Origin: Streptomyces rimosus subsp. rimosus
GTDB lineage: Bacteria > Actinomycetota > Actinomycetes > Streptomycetales > Streptomycetaceae
Direction: 5' to 3'
DNA: 64,000 nucleotides
NCBI RefSeq assembly: GCF_000720725.1
Contig: NZ_JOCQ01000002.1
Location: 124,001 to 188,000 of the forward strand
This document shows, piece by piece, positions 24,687 through 34,172 of the stretch. Positions within the stretch are counted from its first letter, which is position 1; the number at the start of each line of letters is the position of its first letter. The notes under the pieces were generated by a model. It saw nothing but the letters and a program-made list of their open reading frames with translations. It searched no databases and was not told where the DNA came from. Both the position numbers and the translations under genes were made by a program.

Positions 24687-27600
24687 TCACCGGCCTTCGA
24701 GAAGCAGCGCCGCCAGCCGCAGATACGCCCGGTACGTCTCCGGGGCCAGCCAGGACAGCTCCACCACGCTGCCGGTGGCCAGGTGGCTGTCGCGCGGCAC
24801 CATGACCACGCTCCGACACCGCGAGGCGAGCGCGTGCACGGAGGCCGGGTTCAGCGTCCAGCCGGCCTCCGGGCGGCTGTGGTTGAGCACCACCACCGCG
24901 TCCGCCGCCAGGTGCGGCAGGCCCAGGGTGAGCAGCCGGTCCATCGACTGCTGCGCGTGCGTCAGCCCGGCCGGGTCGGCCCGGGTCACGATCACCACCC
25001 GGTCGGTGTGGTGCAGCACCGCCTGCGGAAACCGGTCGGTGTCGGCGAGGGTGACGGCGCAGTACCGCTGTGCCAGTTCGGCCACCTGCGCGTAGTCCCC
25101 GTCGGAGAACTGGCCGGGCGGTCCCGCGCGGTTCACGGAGTCGTTGGCGAGCACCAGCAGGCCGGACCGGTGCTGGGACATGAACATGCGGAAGTCGTCG
25201 GCATCGCGGACCCGCCCCGCGTCCTGCGCCAGATCCGTCAGCCGGGCCTCGGTATTGCGGTAGACGCGCCGCGCGATACGGATGTGACCGCCGGCGTGCC
25301 GGTCCGCGTCAATGGCCAGGACGGGCTCCCGGCGCTGCTCGGCCAGCAGCGCTCCGAGCACGGTCGTCGTGGTGGTGCAGCCCACCCGGTCCTTCAGGGC
25401 GAGCAGGGCGATGTGCAGCGGACGCCTCAGCGGCGCCCGGACCGTGGCCAGCAGCCGGTCGTGTTCGGCGTCCTCGTCGGGGTGGCCGGCCGCCGGCCCG
25501 GCCGGGGCGGGCGGCGCGGTGGGCGTGTCGTCCTCGCCGCCCCGCGTCACCGACTCCGGCAGGTGCCCGGCGAACGCCTCGGCCACCTCCGCGGCCGTCG
25601 GCCGGGCCTCCGGTTCCTCGTCCACACAGCGCAGCAGGATGTCCCGCAGCCCGCCGTCCAGCCGGAGGAACCCCTCCTGCGTGAGGAGCGCGTCGCGCCG
25701 GTACCAGCGCCAGGACCGGCCTGTCGCGGCGTCCACCAGGATCGTGCCCAGCGCGTAGACGTCGCCCGCCGCGATCCGCGACTCGCCCCAGGCGGTGGCC
25801 TCCGGCGCGCGGTGCGGCGAGCCGGTGGGCACGGCCAGGGGCGACTCGCTGGACTGCCCGTCGATCCGGGCCGAGGTCCACTCCAGGATCCGTATCGTCT
25901 CCTCGGTCACCAGCACCGTTCCGGGCGCCAGCGCGCCGTGCACGATGTTCTTGCGATGGCAGCGGAGCACCGCGCGGGCCAGGTGCCACCCCAGCCACGG
26001 GAACAGCGGCGAGTCGTGCAGCGGGCCCGCGGCGTGCAGCAGCGCGCGCAGCGTCGGCGCCGGCAGCTCCGTACTGAGCCGGTCGAGACGCAGGGCGATC
26101 CACGGCTGCGCGCCCTCCAGATCACTGTCGAGCACTTCGGGCGCGTAGACGCCGTCCATCCGGCGCAGCGCCTGCCACTCGACGCCCAGCAGCTCCCTGG
26201 CCATCGGCGAGTTGAAGGTCGGCGACACGCGCAGCAGCGCTTCGGCGCCCGTCTCGTCCGCACCGATGTACGCGCTCGGCACGCCGCCCGCCTCGCCGCG
26301 CAGCCGCAGGTTGTACGGTCCCAGGCTTCGCAGATCATGGACCCGCAGCGGCAGCCACGACGGCGCCGCGCGCAGCGCGTCCGGCAGCCACGCCTCCTCG
26401 TACGTCTCCGGCGGCAGCGCCCGGACCGGGGCCATCGGCCGGGCCCCGAGGTGGGTCAGCAGCCGGTCCTCCAGCCAGGCGAACGGCCGCGTACCGGGCA
26501 GCAGCTCCCCTGTACCGGACGGGTGCGCCAGCCACGCCGGGAAGTCCGGCGACCGGCCCACCAGGCGCGCCAGCCGCTCGGTGACCGCGCGCGTGGTGCG
26601 CAGCAGTTCGATCGGGGGAGCGGTGTCCAGCAGGATCTCCTGGGCGCCCGGGACGAACTCGAAGCTGCGGTGCTGCGGCGGCGCGTCGTCCGCGGGCCCG
26701 GCCCGGCGCATCAGCCCGCCGAGGAAGACCTCGGCCAGGTGCGAGGTCTCGGCGGGCCACGGTACCGAGGACAGGACGAGCCGCATCACCGGCACCGTGA
26801 TCGGCGACACCGCGGCCAGGTGGGCGGCCAGCCGGTACGCCGGGCCGGAGGCGGCGTCCCGGAAGCGCAGCACGGCGTCCGCTGCGTCCGCGGTGCGGGT
26901 GTCCGCCGCCGGGCGTACCCCGGGCGCGGTGGGCGGGGCCAGCAGCGGCAGCTCGGCACTCGCCCCGGGCGAGGCGACCAGCCGGGCCCAGGCGGCGACG
27001 GCCGCGCGGCGCGGCTCCAGTACGGGCACCGGGACGCCGCGGAAGTCGTCGGCGAGCCCCGCGGGCAGCAGCGCGTTGGTCACGTCCCAGGTGTCGTTGG
27101 CCGCGCCCCGCCGCCGGGTGGTCACCCGCCACGGCTCGGCCCGCAGCCCCGAACCGCTCCACATGTGCGCGGGCAGCGCGTGCACGACGCCGGTGGGGCC
27201 GCGGCGCGCCCACCGCTCCAGCGCGCCGTGCAGCGTCCCGTCGCGCCAGCAGGAGCCGACGCCGTCGCTGATGACCAGGATCAGGCTGCGCCCGGACGGG
27301 TCGGTGACGGCGGCCGGCGAGAGCTGTGCCGGATCGGGGTCGAAGGGGCGCGCCCGCAGCCGGGGCCTGGCCGGAGACCGGCTGTCCAGGCCGTGCACCC
27401 GTACGTCCCGGAACGCGCCCAACTGCTCGAAGAGCGACCGCAGTTCGCTGACCAGGCGGCGCCACAGCAGCATGGACACGCCGTCGTCGACGAGCAGCGT
27501 CAGATCGAGCCACCGCTCCCGCGCGGGCCGCGTCACCACGTCCGGCAGCCCGGTTTCGGCCATCGCCGTCACGGTCGCCACGTCGTCCAGCTCCTGCCGG

Positions 27601-28070
27601 TCGTGGCGCGGCCAGCGCTGCTTGAGAGGGCGCAGCGCCCGGCTGAGCCGCAGCTCCTCGTGGCCCAGCGCCTTGCCCTCCGGTACGCGTACGGGCAGCG
27701 CCCCGGCGTCCCGCCGCTCCGGGTGCGCGGCGGCGGCGAACTCGGGGGCGCCGCCCGCCGACGCGGCGGCGTGCAGCGCGCCGACGAGCCGGGACGGGGA
27801 CCGCTGCCGCGGGGCGGGGCCGGAGCGGTGGGGCGCGTCCGGCGCCCGTCCGGCTCCCTCGGGCGCCGCATCGTCCGGGTGCCGCGCTCCGGGCATGTCC
27901 TCCTTCCCGCGGTGCGGGGCCGGCTGCTGCGCCACGAGGGCCGCCAGCGGCGCCGAGCCGTCGCGCGGCAGCCGCCCGGCCAGCCACAGGATGTCCAGCA
28001 GCTCCAGGGTGGAGATCTCGTAGCCGGTGAGGGCACCGACCTGCTCGAAACCGGAGCCGCCGCCCGGCAC
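24687..28070 (-). CDS. SAV_2336-type protein: vWA domain, pseudokinase and MinD/ParA-like domain
   Basis: 1127 residues. (1) 10-110: SAV_2336-type N-terminus (GYEISTLELLDILWLAGRLP), then a disordered linker. (2) 187-300: von Willebrand A-like domain with a degenerate metal site (Asp195, Gly197, Ser199; Asp269 in ISDG). (3) 320-580: helical region without a recognised motif. (4) 585-840: kinase fold lacking catalysis: HRDLKPxN has become HGALAPGT (711-718), DFG is LEW (729-731), the beta-3 Lys is replaced, but the structural APE (755-757) and DVYALG remain. (5) 885-1110: MinD/ParA-like domain whose P-loop reads KDRVGCTT (893-900), with signature Lys893 kept but the phosphate-binding Lys replaced by Cys898. 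GTG start 2 bases after the MoxR stop. Probably the scaffold or effector partner of a vWA-MoxR-VMAP ternary system. Confidence 0.85.
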   Translation of the reverse strand: MPGGGSGFEQVGALTGYEISTLELLDILWLAGRLPRDGSAPLAALVAQQPAPHRGKEDMPGARHPDDAAPEGAGRAPDAPHRSGPAPRQRSPSRLVGALHAAASAGGAPEFAAAAHPERRDAGALPVRVPEGKALGHEELRLSRALRPLKQRWPRHDRQELDDVATVTAMAETGLPDVVTRPARERWLDLTLLVDDGVSMLLWRRLVSELRSLFEQLGAFRDVRVHGLDSRSPARPRLRARPFDPDPAQLSPAAVTDPSGRSLILVISDGVGSCWRDGTLHGALERWARRGPTGVVHALPAHMWSGSGLRAEPWRVTTRRRGAANDTWDVTNALLPAGLADDFRGVPVPVLEPRRAAVAAWARLVASPGASAELPLLAPPTAPGVRPAADTRTADAADAVLRFRDAASGPAYRLAAHLAAVSPITVPVMRLVLSSVPWPAETSHLAEVFLGGLMRRAGPADDAPPQHRSFEFVPGAQEILLDTAPPIELLRTTRAVTERLARLVGRSPDFPAWLAHPSGTGELLPGTRPFAWLEDRLLTHLGARPMAPVRALPPETYEEAWLPDALRAAPSWLPLRVHDLRSLGPYNLRLRGEAGGVPSAYIGADETGAEALLRVSPTFNSPMARELLGVEWQALRRMDGVYAPEVLDSDLEGAQPWIALRLDRLSTELPAPTLRALLHAAGPLHDSPLFPWLGWHLARAVLRCHRKNIVHGALAPGTVLVTEETIRILEWTSARIDGQSSESPLAVPTGSPHRAPEATAWGESRIAAGDVYALGTILVDAATGRSWRWYRRDALLTQEGFLRLDGGLRDILLRCVDEEPEARPTAAEVAEAFAGHLPESVTRGGEDDTPTAPPAPAGPAAGHPDEDAEHDRLLATVRAPLRRPLHIALLALKDRVGCTTTTTVLGALLAEQRREPVLAIDADRHAGGHIRIARRVYRNTEARLTDLAQDAGRVRDADDFRMFMSQHRSGLLVLANDSVNRAGPPGQFSDGDYAQVAELAQRYCAVTLADTDRFPQAVLHHTDRVVIVTRADPAGLTHAQQSMDRLLTLGLPHLAADAVVVLNHSRPEAGWTLNPASVHALASRCRSVVMVPRDSHLATGSVVELSWLAPETYRAYLRLAALLLEGR

Positions 28071-28072
28071 GG

Positions 28073-29032
28073 CTACACCGCTCCGCCGAGCCGGTGCAGC
28101 ACCGCCTGCAACAGCCCCTCGGCGTCCAGGTTCACCCCGCCCTTGCGCAGGAATACCGCGTTGAGCAGCTGGTCCGTGGCCAGCTCGCCGTGCGCCCGCT
28201 CGTCGATGAAGGTCTGCAGCAGATCGTCCATCCCCGTCAGCGCGTCCTCGCCGAGGTGCGCGGCGACGATGCTGCGCAGCTGCTGCTGGTCCGGGTCGGG
28301 CAGCGCCAGCCGTACGCAGCGGCGCAGGAACGCCGGCGGGAAGTCCCGCTCCCCGTTGCTGGTGATCACCACCACCGGGAACTCCCGGCAGCGCACCAGG
28401 CCGCGCGTCACCCCCACCCGCCCGCTGTCCGTGCCGTGCAGCAGCACCTCCACCTCACTGCGGTCCTCCGGCAGCCGGGACAGCTCCGGGATCTCGAACT
28501 CGCCCTCCTCGAAGACCATCAGCAGGTCGTTGGGCAGGTCCACGTCGCCCTTGTCCAGCTCGTCGACGAGCAGCACCCGCGGTACGTCGCGCGGCACCAG
28601 CGCGGTCCCCAGCGGCCCCAGCCGGATGTACGTGCCGATGTCCGGCTCCGGGCCCGTGTGCTGCTCCTGGCGCAGGTGGGTTTCCCGCAGCCGGCCGATG
28701 GCGTCGTAGTCGTACAGCGCCTCCTTGAGCACCGAACGGCTGTTGACCGCCCACTGGAGCACCGGCCCCAGGCTCAGCTCGTGCGCGATGGCGTGCGCCA
28801 GCGACGACTTGCCGGTGCCCGGGTGGCCGGTCACCAGCAGCGGGCGCCGCAGGTGCAGCGCCGCGCTCACCACGTCCGCCTGGGCCCGGCCGATCAGATA
28901 CGGGCGCTCGCGCCGTATGCCGTCCGTGCCGCCGGCCGGCGCGAACTGCCGCCAGGGCGGCGCCGGGGGCAGCACCGCCTGCCGGGGAGTGCGGTCGCCC
29001 CGGAAGAGCCGCCACGCGTCGTTCTCCGTCAT
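28073..29032 (-). CDS. MoxR-type AAA+ ATPase
   Basis: 319 residues. Walker A GHPGTGKSSLA, Walker B VLLVDELDKGDVDLPNDLL, sensor 1 VVITSNGERDFPPAFLRRC and a lid region give an intact, active-looking AAA+ module of the MoxR group. Such ATPases act as chaperones that load or remodel partner proteins containing vWA domains. Here the partner is encoded 2 bases downstream and a VMAP protein upstream, the three signature parts of the predicted ternary conflict systems. The ATG at 29032 excludes a 20-residue unconserved extension. Confidence 0.92.
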   Translation of the reverse strand: MTENDAWRLFRGDRTPRQAVLPPAPPWRQFAPAGGTDGIRRERPYLIGRAQADVVSAALHLRRPLLVTGHPGTGKSSLAHAIAHELSLGPVLQWAVNSRSVLKEALYDYDAIGRLRETHLRQEQHTGPEPDIGTYIRLGPLGTALVPRDVPRVLLVDELDKGDVDLPNDLLMVFEEGEFEIPELSRLPEDRSEVEVLLHGTDSGRVGVTRGLVRCREFPVVVITSNGERDFPPAFLRRCVRLALPDPDQQQLRSIVAAHLGEDALTGMDDLLQTFIDERAHGELATDQLLNAVFLRKGGVNLDAEGLLQAVLHRLGGAV

Positions 29033-29111
29033 CGCCGATCCGCTCCCGCCGTCAGCCGTCGCTCCCCGCCGCGGCGCGCCCCCGCGCACCACGGCCCGTA
29101 CGCTCCGCCGC

Positions 29112-31319
29112 TCACCCGCCCGCCCCCGCGCCCGGATCGGCCAGCCGCAGCTCGTCCGGCAGCGGCAGTCCGGCGTCCTCCCAGACCAGCGCGGGCCGGG
29201 CGGCCTGCGAGGGGTCCATGTGGGCGTGCACCCGGAAGTGCCGTACCCGCTCCGGCAGTTCCTCCAACGGACCGGACGGGCGCGACGGTTCCAGGCGCGC
29301 CGCCTGCCGGTGGTCCTCCGCCTCGCGGTCCCACAGCACGATCGGCACCCCCATGAACAAGCACACGTTCAGCAGCTGCGCCCGGTGCTTGGGCGGCCCG
29401 TGCACCACGACACTGCCCTGGTCCCGGTGCGTCGTCTTCAGCAGCCCCATCAGCTCCCGGTCGCTGGTGATCCGCTCGTCGGCGATCAGCGGGCCGGTGC
29501 GCCGCCGGGCCTCCCAGCGGCGGCTGAGGTCGGGCCCGGCGGTGCGCGAGTGCCGCCGCACCTGGGGGCAGCGCAGGACGACGAGGAAGTCCTCGCCCAG
29601 CGGCGCCGGGTACGGCTCGCCGGGCTCCCTGCCGTCCCACTCGTCCACCGGCAGCTGGAGCCCGTCCGGGCCGACGGCCACCGCCACCATCGGCACGCCC
29701 TGCCCCGCGTCCTCGGCGCCGCTGGCGACGGCGCGCACCAGCCGGGCGACCTCCGCGCCGGTCAGCGGGCGGTCGTCGCGGGGCCCGGTACGGGCGGCCG
29801 TCCCGTCGTCGCGCACCCGCCACACCGCGCAGCGGTAGCGGTCCGGCGGGTCGTCGGTGTGCCGGGTCAGCTCCACCAGGACGCAGGCGCCCGCCGACGC
29901 GGTCCGCGCGGCCCAGCGCGCCGCGTCCGCCCGCCGCTCGTCCAGCGCCGAGGGGTGGACGCCCAGCCGCTGGGCGACGCGGGTGCTCCACTCCCGCAGC
30001 ACCTCGCCCGCCAGCCCGCCGACCTCCGCCGCGACGTACTCCACCACCCGCACCAGCGCGGGCAGCCGCGGCGTCTCGTGCGGCACGGACGAGCAGTCGC
30101 CGGTCCACGTCTCCAGCGCCCGCAGTACGGCGGGGACGGCGGACGCGGACAGCCGCGCGCCGTGCAGCGGCGCGGGCAGCGCCACGAAGGGCAGGGCCGC
30201 GGCGGCGGCCCGGGGGAGCAGCCCCGGGTCATGCCCCGTCAGGCCGGTCAGCTTGGCGAGCAGCTTGCGGTGTTCGGCCGCCGACAGCAGACCGCCCGCC
30301 TCGACGAGCCGCCCCAGCGCCAGCAGCCGGTCCAGCTCGGCGCGGGCACCGCGCTCGGTGACGGTCCGCGCGACCGACTCGGTCAGCGTCGGCAGCGCCC
30401 GCTCGACCGTGTACAGGACCGTAGCCAGCTCCTCCACGGTCGGCGCCGAGCCGTCCCCCGGAGTGCGCAGGCCCAGCTCGGCGGCGAGGGCCGTGGCGTG
30501 CACCGCGCGCTCCGACGGCACCCCGAGCAGTGCCTGCACCGGGCCCGCCAGCATGTCGCGCAGCCCGCCGTCCTCGGGGAAGGCCGCACCGTCCCGGGTA
30601 CGGTCCGGGCGCAGCAGCTCGCCCGCGCCGACCCGCGTCAGCTCCGCGTCGATCGCCTGCCGGGTGATGCCCCAGCTGCGCCGGACCGTGTGCTGGGCGG
30701 AGAACGTACCGCCCGGCGGCTCGATCCGGCCCATCACCAGGCCCACCGCGGCGGTGTCGCCCAGCGACCACAGGGGGCCGCCGCTGTAGCCCTCTTCGAT
30801 GGCCGCGCCCGAAAGCTGCCCGTCGAGGTAGCCGACGCGGCCGTCACACACGCCCACCCGAACGTCGGCGTAGGTGAACATCTGCCCGCCGCCGTACCAG
30901 GCCCGCACCTCCTGGCCGGTGGCCATGTCCGTCCAGGGCAGCGGGCGCACCGGGGCCGGCGGCGGCTCGTCCAGCTCCAGTACGGCCAGATCGCCGGCCC
31001 ACTCCAGGGCACCCTCGGGCACCGGTCCGGCGCCGTCGACAGCGCGCGGCGCCACCCACGCGGCCAGCCGTGCGCGCACGGCGGGCTCGGGGGACAGGAC
31101 CGGGAAGGCGACTTCCAGCCGGACCCGACCCGGGTCGTCGGGGCTCAGCAACCGCCGTCCGAGCGCGATGTTGACGACATGGGCGCAGGTCAGCAGATAC
31201 CGGGCCGCGAGGTGGACGCCCGCGCCCGCCGTCCGGGCCGTCCCGTCGTGCACCACCCTGACCAGCGCGCCCCGGGCGTCCGCCGGGGGCGCGTCGGCGG
31301 GCACCGTGAACCACCCCAT
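29112..31319 (-). CDS. Trypsin-like protease fused to VMAP middle and C-terminal domains
   Basis: 735 residues. The first 200 form a chymotrypsin-fold protease with a full catalytic triad: His47 (LLTCAHVV), Asp110 (GDLAVLEL), Ser179 (EEGYSGGPLW). There is no signal peptide, so it acts in the cytoplasm. The rest resembles the VMAP (vWA-MoxR-associated protein) middle region (helical, about 240-470) and C-terminal domain (about 480-720, with WEARRRTGPLIADERI and IVLWDREAEDH). In the predicted model the protease or its C-domain is the effector unleashed by the MoxR/vWA switch. 4 bases after the Trypco1 stop; 79 bases before moxR. Confidence 0.85.
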   Translation of the reverse strand: MGWFTVPADAPPADARGALVRVVHDGTARTAGAGVHLAARYLLTCAHVVNIALGRRLLSPDDPGRVRLEVAFPVLSPEPAVRARLAAWVAPRAVDGAGPVPEGALEWAGDLAVLELDEPPPAPVRPLPWTDMATGQEVRAWYGGGQMFTYADVRVGVCDGRVGYLDGQLSGAAIEEGYSGGPLWSLGDTAAVGLVMGRIEPPGGTFSAQHTVRRSWGITRQAIDAELTRVGAGELLRPDRTRDGAAFPEDGGLRDMLAGPVQALLGVPSERAVHATALAAELGLRTPGDGSAPTVEELATVLYTVERALPTLTESVARTVTERGARAELDRLLALGRLVEAGGLLSAAEHRKLLAKLTGLTGHDPGLLPRAAAAALPFVALPAPLHGARLSASAVPAVLRALETWTGDCSSVPHETPRLPALVRVVEYVAAEVGGLAGEVLREWSTRVAQRLGVHPSALDERRADAARWAARTASAGACVLVELTRHTDDPPDRYRCAVWRVRDDGTAARTGPRDDRPLTGAEVARLVRAVASGAEDAGQGVPMVAVAVGPDGLQLPVDEWDGREPGEPYPAPLGEDFLVVLRCPQVRRHSRTAGPDLSRRWEARRRTGPLIADERITSDRELMGLLKTTHRDQGSVVVHGPPKHRAQLLNVCLFMGVPIVLWDREAEDHRQAARLEPSRPSGPLEELPERVRHFRVHAHMDPSQAARPALVWEDAGLPLPDELRLADPGAGAGG

Positions 31320-31323
31320 GGCC

Positions 31324-31698
31324 TCAGTCCCGTACCGGGAACTGCCAGCTCGCCGTGACCGTCATGCTCGCCTGCCCGCCGGCGCCCACCACGCCCAGCT
31401 TCAGGTCCTGGCCGATCTGCACGCCGAAGGTGACGGCCAGCTCCTGCGGCGGGTCGGGCGTGGCCAGCACCGCGTCGTGCACCTGCTGGAGCACCGGCCC
31501 CAGCGGGCTGAGCACGGCCCGCAGCGCGTCGGACGCCAGGGCGGCGATCCGGTCGCCGCTGCCCACCGGCGTGACCCCGCCGATCCCGCCGGGCAGGTCC
31601 GCGCCGCCCGCGCCCCCGGCCGGCTCGCCGACAGGCGCCAGCGCCACCCGGACCGTGGCCTCGCCGAGCGGGAATTCCCCGTAGTCGTAATGCGGCAC
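31324..31698 (-). CDS. Trypco1 / CU044_2847-like small protein
   Basis: 124 residues. A beta-rich start (YGEFPLGEATVRVALAPV) leads through a Gly/Ala-rich loop to a helix (ALRAVLSPLGPVLQQVHDAVLATPDPPQELAVTFGVQIGQDLKLGVVGAGG) and a final strand TASWQFPV. The segment with ELAVTFGVQIGQDLKLGVV is the pattern of the trypsin-co-occurring domain 1 family, which occurs next to trypsin-VMAP genes. Its role is unknown, possibly a regulator or substrate of the protease. GTG start; first gene of the four-gene operon. Confidence 0.75.
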   Translation of the reverse strand: MPHYDYGEFPLGEATVRVALAPVGEPAGGAGGADLPGGIGGVTPVGSGDRIAALASDALRAVLSPLGPVLQQVHDAVLATPDPPQELAVTFGVQIGQDLKLGVVGAGGQASMTVTASWQFPVRD

Positions 31699-31913
31699 AG
31701 CCTCATTGTCCTGATCAAGTCGCCCCGGGAGAAGGTGCGTTCACCGGTCGTTTCGGTTCCGGTACGCGGCGGCCGCACCCGCCCGCGCCGGGTGGCCGGG
31801 TGCCGGTACGGCAACGAAGGACGGCCGGGATTGCCGACTTCCGGCAGTGAAACCGGGGCGCTCCCTGACGATGATCTTGCTATCGGACGTTCGACCACGA
31901 AAGGCCCACGCCC

Positions 31914-32366
31914 ATGCGACCCACCCGCGCTGCCCTGCTCGTCGCGGCCACCTGCCTGACGCCGGCCCTGCTCCTCGCCACTCCCGCGTTCGCCGCCGGC
32001 CCGGCGGTGACGCCGACGCCGACGCACGCGAAAGCCGCGTCCGGGACGCCGGTGGACGAGATGTCGAAGGGCGACCTCGCCTTCGCCATCGCCCGCCTCC
32101 TGGCGGAGGAGAGCACCGGCCAGGGAGTCCGCCGGGAAGCCCGCAAGGCCCTGGACGGCACTGTCGAGGACATGCGCGCCTTCGTGAAGACCGGTTACCG
32201 GCTCGCCCGCGCCGAGGACGACCGCTTCGCCATCCTCCGCATGCTGAACAGGGCGGACCTCGGCCCGGCTCTCCGCAAGGCCGCCGAGAAGGCCGTCAGC
32301 GACAACGTGCCGGAAGACATGCGGCACTTCCTGGAGGTCGGGCAGTACGAGCTCGGCGCCAAGTGA
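31914..32366 (+). CDS. Secreted ALF-repeat protein
   Basis: 150 residues. A Sec signal (basic start, hydrophobic core AALLVAATCLTPALLLA, then AFA|A site near residue 27) is followed by two ALF-type repeats of about 35 residues: VRREARKALDGTVEDMRAFVKTGYRLARAEDDR and LRKAAEKAVSDNVPEDMRHFLEVGQYE. These Ala-Leu-Phe repeats are found in exported actinobacterial proteins of unknown function. GAAAGG precedes the ATG. Convergent with the BCCT transporter; a GC-rich region with weak dyads separates them. Confidence 0.8.
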   Translation: MRPTRAALLVAATCLTPALLLATPAFAAGPAVTPTPTHAKAASGTPVDEMSKGDLAFAIARLLAEESTGQGVRREARKALDGTVEDMRAFVKTGYRLARAEDDRFAILRMLNRADLGPALRKAAEKAVSDNVPEDMRHFLEVGQYELGAK

Positions 32367-32450
32367 CCTGAGCCGGAGCCGCGGCCCGGGGCGGGGCGGG
32401 GCGCTTGCGACGGCTCTCGCCGGGCATGCCCGCCCCACACCCCGCCCGCC

Positions 32451-34172
32451 CTACACCCCGGGCGTGCCCTGACCCGGCGTGTCCGTCTCGTCACCCGACC
32501 GCTTCGCGTCGGCCGCCCGGCGCAGCCGTGGGTGGCGAGTGCGGCCGCGGTCGGTGATCTCCTCGCCGACGATGGTGCGCACCGCGTCCCGCAGGCCGTG
32601 CATCGCGGGGTGCCGGGCGGGCCCGGCGCCCGGGTCTTCGCGCAGTTCCTTCAGCAGTGCCCAGCACAGCGCCAGCATCACGAACACGAACGGCAGCGCG
32701 ACGAGGATCGTCGCCGTCTGGAGCGCCCCGAGCCCGCCCGCCACCAGCAGCACCGCGGCGACCGCGGCCATCAGGATGCCCCAGGTGACCACCAGCCAGG
32801 TGCGCGGATGCAGCGCGCCCCGGCTGGTCAGCGACCCCATCACCAGGGACGCGGAATCGGCGCTGGTGATGAAGTACGTCATCACCAGGATCATCGCCAC
32901 CCACGAGGTCACGGTCCCGGCCGGCAGCGCGTCCAGCATCCCGAACAGCGATGCCTCGGCGTCCTTCGCGTGCTTCGCCAGGTCGGCCACGCCGCCGGCG
33001 TCCAGCCGGATCGCGCTGCCGCCCAGCACGCAGAACCAGATCATGGTCGCGCCGCTGGGCACCAGCAGGACGCCGACCAGGAACTCCCGTACGGTCCGCC
33101 CGTGCGAGATCCGGGCGATGAACGTGCCGACGAACGGCGCCCAGGACAGCCACCACGCCCAGTAGAAGACGGTCCAGACGCCCAGCCAGTCCGCGTCGGT
33201 GAACGCGCCGGTCCGCGAGGCCATCGGCAGCAGGTCGGCCAGGTAGCCGCCGACGCTGGCCGGGATGCTGTCCAGGACGTACACGGTCGGGCCGAGCACG
33301 AAGACGAACAGCATCAGCAGCGCCGCCAGCACGATGTTCATGGTGGACAGCCACTTGACGCCCTTGTGCAGGCCGGAGAAGGCCGAGGCCACGAACGCCG
33401 CGGACAGCGACACGATGATCACCAGCTGGACGGCCGTGCTGTCCGCCGTGCCCGTGGTGATGTTGAGCCCCCTGCTGACCTGGAGGGCGCCCAGGCCCAG
33501 GCTGGTGGCCGTACCGAAGACGGTCGCGAAGACGGCCAGCAGGTCGATCAGGTGCCCCAGTCGCCCGCCGGCCCGCCGCTCGCCGATCAGCGGGACGAAG
33601 GCGGAGCTGAGCCGGTTGCTGCGGCCCTTGCGGAAGCCCGCGTACGCCAGGGCCAGGCCCGCGATGCCGTAGATGGCCCACGGCGTCAGGGTCCAGTGGA
33701 AGAACGAGTACTCCAGCGCGGTACGGGCCGCGGCGCCGGTGTGCGGTGTGACGCCGCTGGCGGGCGGCGGGGAGACGTAGTGCTGCAAGGGCTCGCCCAC
33801 GCCGTAGAACATCAGGCCGATGCCCATTCCGGCGCTGAACATCATCGCGATCCACGCCAGATTGCCGAATTCCGGTTCCGCGTCGTCCGTGCCGAGCCGG
33901 ACCCGGCCGAAACGGCTGAACGCGATCAGGACGCACAGCACGAGAAAGACATCCGCGGCCACCACGAACAGCCAGCCGAAATTCCCCAGCACCCAGTTCA
34001 GCGCGGAATCGGTGACCGATTCGAAATTCTTTTTGCCCAGCGCCGCCCACGCCACCACCGCGAGCACCGCGGCCACCCCGACGCCGACCAGAACGAGATC
34101 GGGCGGCGGATCGTGTTCCGCGCCGCCGGGCCCGGAATTCGGCGTCGGTTCCTCGGACGTCTGCACGCTCAT
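32451..34172 (-). CDS. BCCT-family betaine/choline transporter
   Basis: 573 residues with about 12 membrane segments. The transporter core is clear: MMFSAGMGIGLMFYGVGEPLQHY, the Trp-rich YWAWWLSWAPFVGTFIARISHGRTVREF box that forms the trimethylammonium site, and YFITSADSASLVMG. The N-terminal 30 residues and the C-terminal 70 are polar cytoplasmic tails. BCCT carriers import glycine betaine, choline or carnitine with Na+ or H+, often responding to osmotic stress. Divergent from the glycerate kinase. No choline oxidation genes are nearby. Confidence 0.93.
   Translation of the reverse strand: MSVQTSEEPTPNSGPGGAEHDPPPDLVLVGVGVAAVLAVVAWAALGKKNFESVTDSALNWVLGNFGWLFVVAADVFLVLCVLIAFSRFGRVRLGTDDAEPEFGNLAWIAMMFSAGMGIGLMFYGVGEPLQHYVSPPPASGVTPHTGAAARTALEYSFFHWTLTPWAIYGIAGLALAYAGFRKGRSNRLSSAFVPLIGERRAGGRLGHLIDLLAVFATVFGTATSLGLGALQVSRGLNITTGTADSTAVQLVIIVSLSAAFVASAFSGLHKGVKWLSTMNIVLAALLMLFVFVLGPTVYVLDSIPASVGGYLADLLPMASRTGAFTDADWLGVWTVFYWAWWLSWAPFVGTFIARISHGRTVREFLVGVLLVPSGATMIWFCVLGGSAIRLDAGGVADLAKHAKDAEASLFGMLDALPAGTVTSWVAMILVMTYFITSADSASLVMGSLTSRGALHPRTWLVVTWGILMAAVAAVLLVAGGLGALQTATILVALPFVFVMLALCWALLKELREDPGAGPARHPAMHGLRDAVRTIVGEEITDRGRTRHPRLRRAADAKRSGDETDTPGQGTPGV

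Noticed and set aside
24558..28709. A 1383-residue open frame on the plus strand, antisense to the ternary-system genes
   Set aside because: High GC leaves few stops in the antisense frame. The translation is low-complexity Arg/Gly/Pro with no domain, and the minus-strand genes have clear motifs and tight spacing.
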